Source: Aquipseudomonas alcaligenes
Lineage (GTDB): Bacteria; Pseudomonadota; Gammaproteobacteria; Pseudomonadales; Pseudomonadaceae
DNA length: 64,000 bases
Reading direction: 5' to 3'
NCBI RefSeq assembly: GCF_003205495.1
Contig: NZ_QJRX01000001.1
Location: 496,001 to 560,000, forward strand
Shown: positions 19,603 through 28,234 of the stretch, in pieces
Layout of the letters: each line of letters opens with the position of its first letter
Numbering within the stretch: the stretch's first letter is position 1
The notes under the pieces: generated by a model
Seen by the model: the letters and a program-made list of their open reading frames with translations, nothing else
What the model was told of the DNA's origin: nothing
The model's database searches: none
Made by a program: the position numbers and the translations under genes

Positions 19603-21117
19603 ATGAGCATAGTTGACAGCCCGTTTCGTCTGTCAGCTACAGCTGCGCTTATGTTGGCACGTGCCGTGCGAGCCCCGCTGTGGCTGCTCGTATCGGCGTT
19701 AATGGCTCGTGTAATGGGCCCGGAGAGCCTGGGGTCCTGGGCCATGCTTCTTGCCGCAGGCATGTTCCTGAATCAGGTATTCGTGCTTTGGACTCAGTCG
19801 ATTACCCAACGCTTTGGGCGACTGGAGTGGGAGGCTTCTGGGCAACTACGGAGAACGTGGGCAACGCGCTGGCCCTTATTATTGTTCGGTGGCGTGCTAG
19901 TTCTTGCTTGTTTCTTGCTGGCACCTTTGGAATGGTTGTCGGTCCGGTTGGGCGTGCCAGAGGATGGCTTGTGGTTGATCATTCCCATTTTCATCTCCCT
20001 ATGGCTCATGGGCGAGACTCAGGGGCTCCAGCAAGTGCGAGAGCGCTATTTACGGCTAGCATGGTCTCCTCTCGCCGCTGACCTGCTCCTAATAGGGCTT
20101 CTAGGTGCTCTAGCTTTAATGGCCATTCTGGGCCAGCGTCTGACCTCGCTGCAGATTCTCACTGCCGTCAGTTTATCGGGAGCTGCAGCTTGGATTTTTA
20201 TGCTTGCGCGAGAGTTAAAAGGGAGCTCTTTAGGTTGGGGGTTTCCAGAGGGTAAGCAAGTTCGCTTGGCGCTTACTTTTTCTCTTCCGCTCCTGCCGGG
20301 ATATTTGGTTGGGTATCTTTCGGAGTGGTGTGATTATGTTCTGATAAGCCGCTTTATTGATACTAAGGCCGTAGGTGTTTATCACCCTGCCTATCAGTAC
20401 ATGTTGATCATGGTCGGCCTGCCCACTGCTGTGGTTGCTGTTTTGATGCCCCAGTTGGTTTCTCGAGTAGAGAAGGTTGGTGTAGAAAGTGAGCGGCAAC
20501 TAATTGGTCGCGTTGCGCCGCAGATAATGAGTCTTTGGGTGCTTGCAACTATTGGGGTTATCGCTTTTTTGCCTGCTCTCTTTTCATGGTTAGTGGGCAG
20601 CTCTTTTGAAGACAGTCGGGTGATACTTCAAATCCTGTTGGCGGCGGTGCCGGGTGCTGCAGCTACGCATCTATATGGTTTGGGGCACTTCGTGCAGGGG
20701 CGGCTGTTAACCGCCAATGTTGGTCTGTTTGGGCTAAAGTTGCTGGTCAATATACTGCTGACTTTAATTCTACTGCCAATTTTTGGGGTTTTAGGTGCCG
20801 CGATTGCGGCATTGGCTGGTTTCATTCTTGTGCAGTGGCTTTTTTTGATTGATCAACATCGCTATCTTAAATTGCCTTTCGCTGGAGGTGCTATGGCTCT
20901 GCTGCTGGCTCACCTTGGAGGGGTGTCATTGGTTGTTGTGGATGGTTTTTGGGCTCGGTCTCTGGCCTCGGCACTAATCATACTATGCATGCTTGCTCTA
21001 GTTAGGCGTGCTAACTTTTTTTCTCCAGAGGAAGTGTCGGCAATGGTGCCGGCTTCTCTGTCTCGTACTGCTCCAGTTTTGGTGCGGCTCTTATGTAGAG
21101 AAGGAATGCCATGGTGA
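19603..21117 (+). CDS. wzx: O-unit flippase Wzx (polysaccharide transporter family)
   Basis: A 504-residue protein with 12-14 predicted membrane helices and no soluble domain. The first helix region has ARAVRAPLWLLVSALMARVMGPE, whose RVMGPESLG pattern matches the N-terminal motif of Wzx/MOP flippases. Helices 7-8 carry LLPGYLVGYLSEWCDYVLIS (about residue 227), also typical. Wzx moves undecaprenyl-PP-linked O-units to the periplasm. It follows the second formyltransferase by 9 bp and overlaps the next gene by 7 bp. The cluster also encodes a MurJ-type flippase domain in the fusion at 8505, so two flippase candidates exist. Confidence 0.8.
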   Translation: MSIVDSPFRLSATAALMLARAVRAPLWLLVSALMARVMGPESLGSWAMLLAAGMFLNQVFVLWTQSITQRFGRLEWEASGQLRRTWATRWPLLLFGGVLVLACFLLAPLEWLSVRLGVPEDGLWLIIPIFISLWLMGETQGLQQVRERYLRLAWSPLAADLLLIGLLGALALMAILGQRLTSLQILTAVSLSGAAAWIFMLARELKGSSLGWGFPEGKQVRLALTFSLPLLPGYLVGYLSEWCDYVLISRFIDTKAVGVYHPAYQYMLIMVGLPTAVVAVLMPQLVSRVEKVGVESERQLIGRVAPQIMSLWVLATIGVIAFLPALFSWLVGSSFEDSRVILQILLAAVPGAAATHLYGLGHFVQGRLLTANVGLFGLKLLVNILLTLILLPIFGVLGAAIAALAGFILVQWLFLIDQHRYLKLPFAGGAMALLLAHLGGVSLVVVDGFWARSLASALIILCMLALVRRANFFSPEEVSAMVPASLSRTAPVLVRLLCREGMPW

Positions 21118-22619
21118 TGGTGCTGTTTTTGGTTTTTCTATGTGCGCTGATTCTACGTCTCGCACCGGTATTGCTTTCCTCCCATGGTTCTGGTGTGGAC
21201 CAATGGTATTGGAGGGCTTATATCGAGACCTTGCGTCGCGATGGCTCATTACCCGTCAAGATGCCACAATTTCTCTTGGATGAGGGGCACTGGTACCCCC
21301 CCTTCTTTCCATGGTTGATGTCGAAGTTGCCTGCTTCGATGTTTGATCGTTTCAGTGTTCAGTTCGCGGTTTTTATAGACATGCTGCGAATGGTTCTTTT
21401 GGTTTGGGCTGCCTGGTGGTTGACTGCGGATCTGGTAGTGGCTGCAATTGCTGGAATGGTCTATGCGGTTACGCCTCTTCTTGTTACTTATAATATGCAG
21501 TTGAATCCGCGGGGCATGGGTGCGCTATTTCTCGATGCGATGTGGTTGTTGGTGGGTGCCGTTTTTCTATATGAAGCCTCGCCTTGGTTTTGGCTGGGCG
21601 TATTCTTCCTTGCTGGCATGGTTATGATTACGCATAAGATGGCCATGCAGTTATTTTGGTTCATATCTTTGTTTGGAGCGGGTCTAGCTGGTGATTTCCG
21701 CCTTTCCTTGTTGGTGCCGGGTAGTGTCTTGGCTGCGCTTCTGTTAAGTAGGGGGTTTTATCGCCTGACGATGAGGGCTCATTGGGATACCGTTAAGTTC
21801 TGGGCTCGAAATTGGCGTGGAAATGGCGTTCATCCGTTGCTGGAATCTCCGATTTATGGTGAGGCGGGATATGAAACCCCCAGCAAATTCTATCGGTCCG
21901 GGCTCAAAGCTTGGATTCGGCGACTGCAGTTTGTGGTCGGGTTTAATCCCTGGATGCCAATTGCATTGGGGGTGGGGCTCTTTTCTCTTTTCAAGGGGCA
22001 CGACTTTGCTGCGTATGAGGTGTGGATATACGCCTGGCTTGCCTTGATATTCTTGTTTGCGCTTCTTACTACCTTGGTTCCGATGTTTCGTTCGCTCGGC
22101 CAAGGTTACTTGTATGGCTATAATGGAAGTTTTCCAGCTGCGCTGGCTTTGGGTATCGGTTTTTTGTCGTTGGGGCAGGCTTGGTACTGGTGGTTGGCAC
22201 TTGGGGTTGGCTTATTGATGTGTATGTCGGCTCTCATTGCTTTTTTCAGAGCCTTGCGCACAAGTCGGACAATGAAGGTTGACTCTAAACTGGATGAGGC
22301 CGTTAGCCGTTTGGCTGCTCTTGAAAACGGTCCTGTAATGTGTTTTCCACAGCATTGGCATGATTTGGTTGCTTATCGGACAGGCAAGCCGGTTTTATTC
22401 GGCGGTCATGGTTATGGATACCATTTGTTAGAGCCGGTGTTTCCAGTTTTGCGTGTTCCTATTCGGGAAATATTTGAAAAGTATCATGTGCGCTATTTGT
22501 TGACATATGAAGGATATTTGCCAGAGCGCTTTTGCAAAGATTTGCCCTCTGCTGAGGTAGAGAGCTTTGGTGACTACCACCTATACAAATTTCATGCAGC
22601 GAGGGAGGGCAAGATATGA
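21111..22619 (+). CDS. GT-C-like polytopic membrane protein (candidate glycosyltransferase or Wzy)
   Basis: A 502-residue membrane protein. An early loop after helix 1 has VDQWYWRAYIETLRRDG (D about residue 29), resembling the acidic loop of GT-C enzymes that use polyprenyl-phosphate sugars. About ten to twelve helices follow, and residues 400-502 form a soluble C-terminal domain with PQHWHDLVAYRTGKPVLFGG. The start ATG 21111 has AAGGA five bases upstream and overlaps the wzx stop. Given its place between wzx and a GT4 gene, it is either the O-unit polymerase or a lipid-phosphate-dependent glycosyltransferase; sequence alone does not decide. Confidence 0.6.
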   Translation: MVMVLFLVFLCALILRLAPVLLSSHGSGVDQWYWRAYIETLRRDGSLPVKMPQFLLDEGHWYPPFFPWLMSKLPASMFDRFSVQFAVFIDMLRMVLLVWAAWWLTADLVVAAIAGMVYAVTPLLVTYNMQLNPRGMGALFLDAMWLLVGAVFLYEASPWFWLGVFFLAGMVMITHKMAMQLFWFISLFGAGLAGDFRLSLLVPGSVLAALLLSRGFYRLTMRAHWDTVKFWARNWRGNGVHPLLESPIYGEAGYETPSKFYRSGLKAWIRRLQFVVGFNPWMPIALGVGLFSLFKGHDFAAYEVWIYAWLALIFLFALLTTLVPMFRSLGQGYLYGYNGSFPAALALGIGFLSLGQAWYWWLALGVGLLMCMSALIAFFRALRTSRTMKVDSKLDEAVSRLAALENGPVMCFPQHWHDLVAYRTGKPVLFGGHGYGYHLLEPVFPVLRVPIREIFEKYHVRYLLTYEGYLPERFCKDLPSAEVESFGDYHLYKFHAAREGKI

Positions 22620-23764
22620 CGCGTAAGCGGCTCTGCTTCATCACCACCGTGCCCATGGCCGTTTCGGCCTTCCTGCGTCTGCATATCGAACGTCTGGCCA
22701 ATGACTATGACGTCTTCGTTATATCGAACTATGGTGCGGAGCCGGTTCCGCAGGATGAGCGGGTGACCTACCTCAGCGTCCCTTTGGCGCGGGATATTTC
22801 ACCGATTGTAGATCTGAAGACGCTCTTCCAGCTGGTTCGGCTCTTTCGCCGTCATCGCTTCGATGCGGTGCATTCGGTGACGCCTAAGGCCGGCCTCCTT
22901 GGAATGCTGGCTGCGTGTATGGCCGGTGTGCCTGTGCGGGTGCATTGGTTTACTGGGCAGGTATGGGTCACGCGCATGGGGGCAGCACGGTTTGTGTTGA
23001 AGAGTGCGGATCGGCTGATTGCCGCTACGGCGTCGCATCTTCTGGCGGATAGCCCGTCACAGCGGGATTTTCTGCTTGCGGAGGGGGTTTGTCGTGCCGG
23101 TGCGCTAGAGGTCATCGGAGATGGTTCGATCTGTGGCGTGGATGGTGAACGTTTTCGTCCCGATCAACAGGCGCGTGAGCGTGTGCGTGCCGAACATGGC
23201 ATTCCCCTAGACGCGCCGCTGGTGCTTTTCCTCGGTCGTCTGAATACCGACAAGGGCCTGCGCGAGATGGCCGAAGCCATGCTGGCGTTGGATGAGCGCT
23301 TTCCTTCCTTGCACTGGCTGGTTGTAGGGCCGGATGAGGGCGGGATGGTTGAGCACATCCTTTCGGTCGCCGGGCGGCTGGGCGAGCGTCTGCATTTCCA
23401 GGGGTTCACCAGGGAGCCCGAGGCCTACATGGCGGCGGCGGATATTTTCTGCCTGCCGAGCTATCGCGAAGGCTTCGGTAGTTCGGTGCTGGAAGCGGCG
23501 GCGGCGGGCGTGCCTTCCGTGGCCACCCGGATCTACGGGCTTACCGATGCGGTAGAGGATGGTGTGACCGGGTTGCTGGTGCCACAGGCGAAAGTGCCGG
23601 AGTTGGTGGGCGCGTTGCAACGTTTGCTCGATGATGGCGCATTGCGTGCGGCAATGGCAGAGGCTGCGCGCGCTCGCGCCTTACAGCGCTTCTCGCGTGA
23701 GCGGATTGTAGAAGGTCTGGGTGCTTTCTATGTGCGGGTATTCGCCCAGGGGAAAAAGGCATGA
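22616..23764 (+). CDS. Glycosyltransferase family 4
   Basis: A 382-residue GT-B enzyme of the GT4 type. The N-terminal domain has HSVTPKAGLLGMLAA (about residue 85). The C-terminal donor-binding domain has LFLGRLNTDKGLREM (about 203) and the E-x7-E motif EGFGSSVLEAAAAGVPSVAT (about 284). It probably acts at the cytoplasmic face on an undecaprenyl-PP-linked acceptor; as it sits directly before the initiating sugar-phosphate transferase gene, adding the second sugar is the natural guess (PglA- or WbpT-like). Starts at ATG overlapping the preceding stop by 4 bp and ends overlapping the next ATG by 4 bp. GC content is back to host-like levels. Confidence 0.85.
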   Translation: MTRKRLCFITTVPMAVSAFLRLHIERLANDYDVFVISNYGAEPVPQDERVTYLSVPLARDISPIVDLKTLFQLVRLFRRHRFDAVHSVTPKAGLLGMLAACMAGVPVRVHWFTGQVWVTRMGAARFVLKSADRLIAATASHLLADSPSQRDFLLAEGVCRAGALEVIGDGSICGVDGERFRPDQQARERVRAEHGIPLDAPLVLFLGRLNTDKGLREMAEAMLALDERFPSLHWLVVGPDEGGMVEHILSVAGRLGERLHFQGFTREPEAYMAAADIFCLPSYREGFGSSVLEAAAAGVPSVATRIYGLTDAVEDGVTGLLVPQAKVPELVGALQRLLDDGALRAAMAEAARARALQRFSRERIVEGLGAFYVRVFAQGKKA

Positions 23765-24360
23765 TGTTGAAGCGCGCGTTCGACATTTTTTGCAGCGCAT
23801 TGGCGCTGTTGCTGCTGTGGCCGGTGTTGCTGCTTCTGTATGTGCTGGTGCGTGTGAGCCTTGGCTCGCCTGCTCTGTTTCGCCAGCAGCGTCCCGGCTT
23901 GCACGGGCGACCGTTCATAATGATCAAGTTTCGCACCATGCTCGATGCGCTGGACACCGATGGCAATCCACTACCAGACGATGTTCGCCTCACCCGGTTT
24001 GGTCGATTGCTACGCGCGACCAGCCTGGATGAACTCCCCGAGCTGTGGAACGTATTGAAGGGTGACATGAGTCTGGTCGGGCCGCGCCCGTTGCTGATGG
24101 AGTATCTGCCCTTGTACAGCGCCGAGCAGGCTCGGCGGCATGAGGTGCGCCCGGGCATTACCGGCTGGGCACAGGTGAATGGTCGCAACGCTTTGAGCTG
24201 GCCGGAAAAATTTGCGCTGGATGTCTGGTACGTGGACAACCGCTCGTTGCTGCTGGATATCCGCATTCTTCTGCTGACCGTGAAGAAGGTGTTCGTGCGC
24301 GAAGGCATCAGTGCCGATGGGCAGGCGACTACCTCTCGCTTCACGGGGGAGGAAAAGTGA
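23761..24360 (+). CDS. Monotopic phosphoglycosyl transferase (PglC-like initiating sugar transferase)
   Basis: A 199-residue enzyme of the small PglC type rather than the large WcaJ/WbpL types. It has one N-terminal hydrophobic segment after KRAFDI (residues 12-35), RQQRPGLHGRPF, the catalytic D-E pair in SLDELPELWNVLKGDMS (about residue 90) and RPGITGWAQVNGRN (about 131). Family members transfer a sugar phosphate from UDP-diNAcBac (or a relative) to undecaprenyl phosphate, starting O-unit assembly. Downstream PglD-, PglE- and PglF-like genes supply a bacillosamine-type donor. Overlaps both neighbours by 4 bp. Confidence 0.88.
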   Translation: MMLKRAFDIFCSALALLLLWPVLLLLYVLVRVSLGSPALFRQQRPGLHGRPFIMIKFRTMLDALDTDGNPLPDDVRLTRFGRLLRATSLDELPELWNVLKGDMSLVGPRPLLMEYLPLYSAEQARRHEVRPGITGWAQVNGRNALSWPEKFALDVWYVDNRSLLLDIRILLLTVKKVFVREGISADGQATTSRFTGEEK

Positions 24361-24974
24361 AGCGGCTGGCGATTTTAGGTGCTAGTGGTCACGGCAAGGT
24401 TGTCGCGGATGTCGCCGAGCTGTGTGGTTGGGAAGTGGCATTCTTCGACGATGCGTTTCCGGATGTGCAGCGCAACGGTGCCTGGGCGATCGCGGGTCGT
24501 ACCGACGAGCTGCTGCAGCAGATGGACCGCTTTGCCGCGGTGATTGTGGCCATCGGTCACAATCGTACTCGTCTGGCCAAGCTGAGGCTGTTGCGGGAGA
24601 AGGGCTTTTCCATACAGACGCTCGTACACCCCCAGGCCTGTGTCAGCCGGCACGCTATCGTCGAACCTGGCTGTGTGATTTTTGCTGGCGCGGTGGTCAA
24701 TGCGTTCGCGCGAGTCGGCGAGGGCTGTATCCTCAACACTCTTTGCGGTGTGGAGCATGATGCGGTGCTCGGCGCCGGTGTGCATGTCAGCCCGGGTGCC
24801 TGTCTTGCCGGCGGAGTGCAGGTAGGCGAGGCGACTTGGGTCGGCATCGGTGCCAGCGTGCGCCAGCTGGTTCGCATTGGTGCTGATGTGGTTGTCGGAG
24901 CCGGTGCTGCAGTGGTCGGCGAAGTGCCGGATAATGTCACGGTCGTGGGTGTTCCTGCCCGGATCGTTCGTTAG
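24357..24974 (+). CDS. UDP-4-amino-sugar N-acetyltransferase (PglD/NeuD family)
   Basis: A 205-residue protein with a small N-terminal Rossmann-like domain (LAILGASGHGKVVADVAEL, residues 3-21) and a C-terminal left-handed beta-helix with hexapeptide repeats (HPQACVSRHAIVEPG, VGEGCILNTLCGVEHDAVLG). A histidine in GVEHDAVLG is at the position used as general base in PglD. It would acetylate the C4 amino group made by the following aminotransferase, giving UDP-di-N-acetylbacillosamine. It starts with GTG overlapping the PglC-like stop (GTGA). About 205 residues is normal for the family. Confidence 0.85.
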   Translation: MKRLAILGASGHGKVVADVAELCGWEVAFFDDAFPDVQRNGAWAIAGRTDELLQQMDRFAAVIVAIGHNRTRLAKLRLLREKGFSIQTLVHPQACVSRHAIVEPGCVIFAGAVVNAFARVGEGCILNTLCGVEHDAVLGAGVHVSPGACLAGGVQVGEATWVGIGASVRQLVRIGADVVVGAGAAVVGEVPDNVTVVGVPARIVR

Positions 24975-25026
24975 TCAAATTCGTGTCGGCGCTGGCTGCC
25001 ACGCTCAACGTGATAGAGATCTGCTT

Positions 25027-26202
25027 GTGTTGAATACGCCTTTTTCGCCTTGGCCTTCCTTCTCTGTTGAAGAAGCTGATGCCGTGCGCGACGTCATTCT
25101 TTCCAATCGGGTGAACTACTGGACTGGCGAGGAGTGCAGGCACTTCGAGCGTGAGTTCGCCGCCTGGGCTGGGGCCCGTCATGCCATTGCGCTGGCCAAC
25201 GGCACGGTTGCCCTCGACCTGGCCCTTAAGGCGCTGGGGGTGGGGCCTGGGGACGAGGTCGTAGTGACTCCACGCACTTTCCTGGCCTCGGTCTCGTGCA
25301 TTGTCAACGCGGGCGCCGTTCCGGTCTTCGCGGAGATTGACCGCGACTCACAGAACATCACGGCAGATACTATCCGTGCGGTACTGACGCCGCGCACCAG
25401 GGCGGTAATCTGCGTGCATCTGGCCGGTTGGCCGTGTGACATGGACCCGATCATGGCGCTCGCCAAGGAGCACGATCTCAAGGTCATCGAAGACTGTGCC
25501 CAGGCTCACGGCGCCTCCTACAAGGGGCGTGCGGTGGGCTCGATCGGCCATGTCGGTGCGTGGTCGTTCTGCCAGGACAAAATCATGACTACTGGCGGAG
25601 AGGGTGGCATGGTTACCACCAACTGCCCCGAACTTTGGTCTCGTATGTGGTCATTTAAGGATCACGGTAAAAGCTGGCGGGCTGTTTATGAAAAAGAGCA
25701 TCCCCCTGGTTTTCGCTGGTTGCATGAAAGCTTTGGTACGAACTGGCGAATGATTGAGGTGCAGGCTGTTATCGGTCGCATTCAGCTTCGCAAGATGCAG
25801 CAATGGCATTCAGCTCGTTTGGGTAACGCTAAGCAGATATGGATGGAAGCAAGCCAGATATCGGGTTTACGTGTTCCCTGCATCCCTAATGACATCGAGC
25901 ATGCCGCATATAAGTGTTATGTATTCGTAAGGCCTGAAAAACTGCGCCCTGAGTGGTCCCGGGACCGTATTTTGGATGCCATTAATGCGCAGGGTGTCCC
26001 TTGTTTTTCTGGCTCCTGTTCAGAGGTCTATCTGGAGCGCGCTTTTGATAATACTGGATGGCGCCCGGCCAAGCGCTTGCCAATAGCTCGGGAGCTCGGG
26101 GAGACCAGCTTGATGTTTATGGTACACCCTACTCTTTGCAGGGCTGAGTTGGATAAGACGGCTCGTGTGTTGAGGCAGGTTATGAGTGAGGCGACCGTTT
26201 GA
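25027..26202 (+). CDS. DegT/DnrJ/EryC1 PLP aminotransferase (third, PglE-like role)
   Basis: 391 residues from GTG 25027. The PLP lysine is K185 in SFCQDKIMTTGGEGG, with ANGTVALDLALKALGVGPGD and EDCAQAHGASYKG as family motifs. The start is uncertain: the frame is open far upstream through the acetyltransferase gene, and GTG 25027, TTG 25030 and CTG 25021 all precede LNTPFSPWPSF; ATAGAGAT lies 8 bp before GTG. Between an acetyltransferase of the PglD type and a WbpM/PglF dehydratase, the expected reaction is amination of UDP-2-acetamido-4-keto-6-deoxyglucose at C4. The last 4 bp overlap an alternative TTG start of wbpM. Confidence 0.8.
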   Translation: MLNTPFSPWPSFSVEEADAVRDVILSNRVNYWTGEECRHFEREFAAWAGARHAIALANGTVALDLALKALGVGPGDEVVVTPRTFLASVSCIVNAGAVPVFAEIDRDSQNITADTIRAVLTPRTRAVICVHLAGWPCDMDPIMALAKEHDLKVIEDCAQAHGASYKGRAVGSIGHVGAWSFCQDKIMTTGGEGGMVTTNCPELWSRMWSFKDHGKSWRAVYEKEHPPGFRWLHESFGTNWRMIEVQAVIGRIQLRKMQQWHSARLGNAKQIWMEASQISGLRVPCIPNDIEHAAYKCYVFVRPEKLRPEWSRDRILDAINAQGVPCFSGSCSEVYLERAFDNTGWRPAKRLPIARELGETSLMFMVHPTLCRAELDKTARVLRQVMSEATV

Positions 26203-26234
26203 AGTGTCGCTTATGCAATGAGTCGGAGTCTTCT

Positions 26235-28214
26235 ATGAGAGGTTTTGTAGGGCAAGTGCGTAAGCAGTTGCTCCTGCTGTCGCTTGGGCAGAAACGTCTG
26301 CTGCAGGTCGTAGCGGATGTGTTGTTGATCTGGCTGGCATTGCTCATGGCCTTCATGCTGCGCTTGGGCTGGGATGATCTGCCGCGCTGGGAAAGCGGTT
26401 TTCTCTGGTTGTTTTTCTTTGCGCCGCTCACGGCCTTGCCCTTTCTTGTGCGGATGGGGCTTTATCGAGCGGTGCTGCGCTACATCGGCAACGAGGCGCT
26501 GCTGACCATTTTCAAGGCGGTCAGCCTGGGGGTGCTGTTGTTCGCTGTGGTGCTGTTCGCCTTCAACAACGAGTTTCTCATTCCGCGCTCGGTGATCTTC
26601 AGCTACTGGTGGTTGTGCCTGGTGTTCCTGGGCGGGCTGCGGCTGGTATTGCGTCAGTTTTTTCTGGGCGACTGGTTCTTTTCTGACCAGCATCCGCGTT
26701 CCCGTACAGATATACCCAGAGTGGCCATCTATGGCGCTGGAGCGGCTGGAAATCAGTTGTTGGCTGCGCTGCGCCAGCAGCACTCCGTGCTCCCGGTTGC
26801 CTTTATCGATGACGATCCGGCTCTGCACAAGCGCGTCATCGCCGGTTTGCGAGTTTACGGCTCGGCGGATGTCGAGGCGATGGTTGGCGAATTGGGTGTG
26901 AGTGAGATCCTGCTGGCTTTAACCTCAGTGTCCAGGGGGCGCCGTCGAGAGATTCTCGAACAGCTGGAACCCTTGCCAGTGCATGTTCGCTCTATTCCGG
27001 GAATCGTGGATATCGCAGCAGGGCGTGTCAGTGTCGCAGACTTGCAGGAGGTCGATATCGCCGATCTGCTCGGTCGTGATGCAGTTGAGCCTCGGGTAGA
27101 CCTGCTGAATCGTTGCATCGAACGACAGGTCGTGATGGTGACGGGGGCGGGCGGCTCGATCGGCTCGGAGCTGTGTCGGCAGATACTGCTGGGGCATCCG
27201 CAGACGTTGCTGTTGTTCGAGCACAGCGAGTTCAACCTCTATGCCATCCATGCTGAATTAGAGCAGCAGATAAAGCACCAGGCTTTGTCGGTTGAGCTTG
27301 TGCCCATCCTGGGTTCAGTTCAGGACTTCGCTCATCTGCTCAAGGTGATGCGTCTGTGGCGGGTGGATACTATTTACCACGCTGCGGCCTACAAGCATGT
27401 GCCCATGGTTGAGCACAATGTGATTGAAGGTGTGCATAACAATGTCATGGGTACCTTGAATGCGGCTCGGGCTGCCATCGAGACGGCGGTTGCCAATTTC
27501 GTGCTTATCAGCACCGACAAAGCGGTTCGCCCCACCAATGTCATGGGGGCTACCAAGCGCTTGGCGGAGATGGTGCTGCAGGCATTCGCCCGGGAAGCCG
27601 AACTCGGTCGTCTTGATGGGGATACAGTGCCGATGCGTACGCGCTTCACCATGGTGCGCTTCGGCAATGTCTTGGGGTCGTCGGGCTCCGTGATTCCGTT
27701 GTTCCGCCAACAGATTGCACGAGGTGGCCCCGTGACGGTGACTCATCCGAATATCACGCGTTACTTCATGACCATTCCCGAAGCAGCGCAGTTGGTGATT
27801 CAGGCCGGTAGCCTGGGTGAAGGGGGCGATGTTTTTGTGCTCGATATGGGCGAGTCAGTGAAGATCGTTGATCTGGCTCGGCGGATGATCCAGCTCACTG
27901 GACTTTCCGTGCGTGATGAGAGCAACCCGGACGGTGACATCGCCATCGAGTTCAGTGGCCTTCGCCCCGGCGAGAAGCTCTACGAGGAGTTACTGATCGG
28001 CGACAAGGTCAGTGGTACCGAGCATCCCAAGATCATGCGTGCCTATGAGGAAATGCTTGCTTGGCCAGAGCTTCAAACGCTCCTGGAACAACTGGAAGCG
28101 GCGTGTGGTACTGGTGATTGCGAGCGAATTCGCAGCCTGCTGCGCGCCGGTGTCAAGGGCTATGTGCCGGAGAGCGGGATCGTAGATTGGCAGCATTGCA
28201 GGCGTTTGGGTTGA
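26235..28214 (+). CDS. wbpM: Membrane UDP-GlcNAc 4,6-dehydratase WbpM (PglF family)
   Basis: A 659-residue enzyme with four N-terminal membrane helices (residues 20-140), a first nucleotide-binding region (AIYGAGAAGNQLLAALRQQ, about 165) and a C-terminal SDR domain with TGAGGSIGSELCRQI (about 302). The catalytic segment STDKAVRPTNVMGATKR carries the Met-x-x-x-Lys variant in place of Tyr that marks WbpM/PglF. It converts UDP-GlcNAc to the 4-keto-6-deoxy sugar. ATG 26235 has GGAG six bases upstream; a TTG at 26199 overlaps the aminotransferase stop. P. aeruginosa WbpM is about 665 residues and also sits at the end of its O-antigen locus, as here. Confidence 0.92.
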   Translation: MRGFVGQVRKQLLLLSLGQKRLLQVVADVLLIWLALLMAFMLRLGWDDLPRWESGFLWLFFFAPLTALPFLVRMGLYRAVLRYIGNEALLTIFKAVSLGVLLFAVVLFAFNNEFLIPRSVIFSYWWLCLVFLGGLRLVLRQFFLGDWFFSDQHPRSRTDIPRVAIYGAGAAGNQLLAALRQQHSVLPVAFIDDDPALHKRVIAGLRVYGSADVEAMVGELGVSEILLALTSVSRGRRREILEQLEPLPVHVRSIPGIVDIAAGRVSVADLQEVDIADLLGRDAVEPRVDLLNRCIERQVVMVTGAGGSIGSELCRQILLGHPQTLLLFEHSEFNLYAIHAELEQQIKHQALSVELVPILGSVQDFAHLLKVMRLWRVDTIYHAAAYKHVPMVEHNVIEGVHNNVMGTLNAARAAIETAVANFVLISTDKAVRPTNVMGATKRLAEMVLQAFAREAELGRLDGDTVPMRTRFTMVRFGNVLGSSGSVIPLFRQQIARGGPVTVTHPNITRYFMTIPEAAQLVIQAGSLGEGGDVFVLDMGESVKIVDLARRMIQLTGLSVRDESNPDGDIAIEFSGLRPGEKLYEELLIGDKVSGTEHPKIMRAYEEMLAWPELQTLLEQLEAACGTGDCERIRSLLRAGVKGYVPESGIVDWQHCRRLG

Positions 28215-28234
28215 GCCCGGACTAGCTCAGTCCT

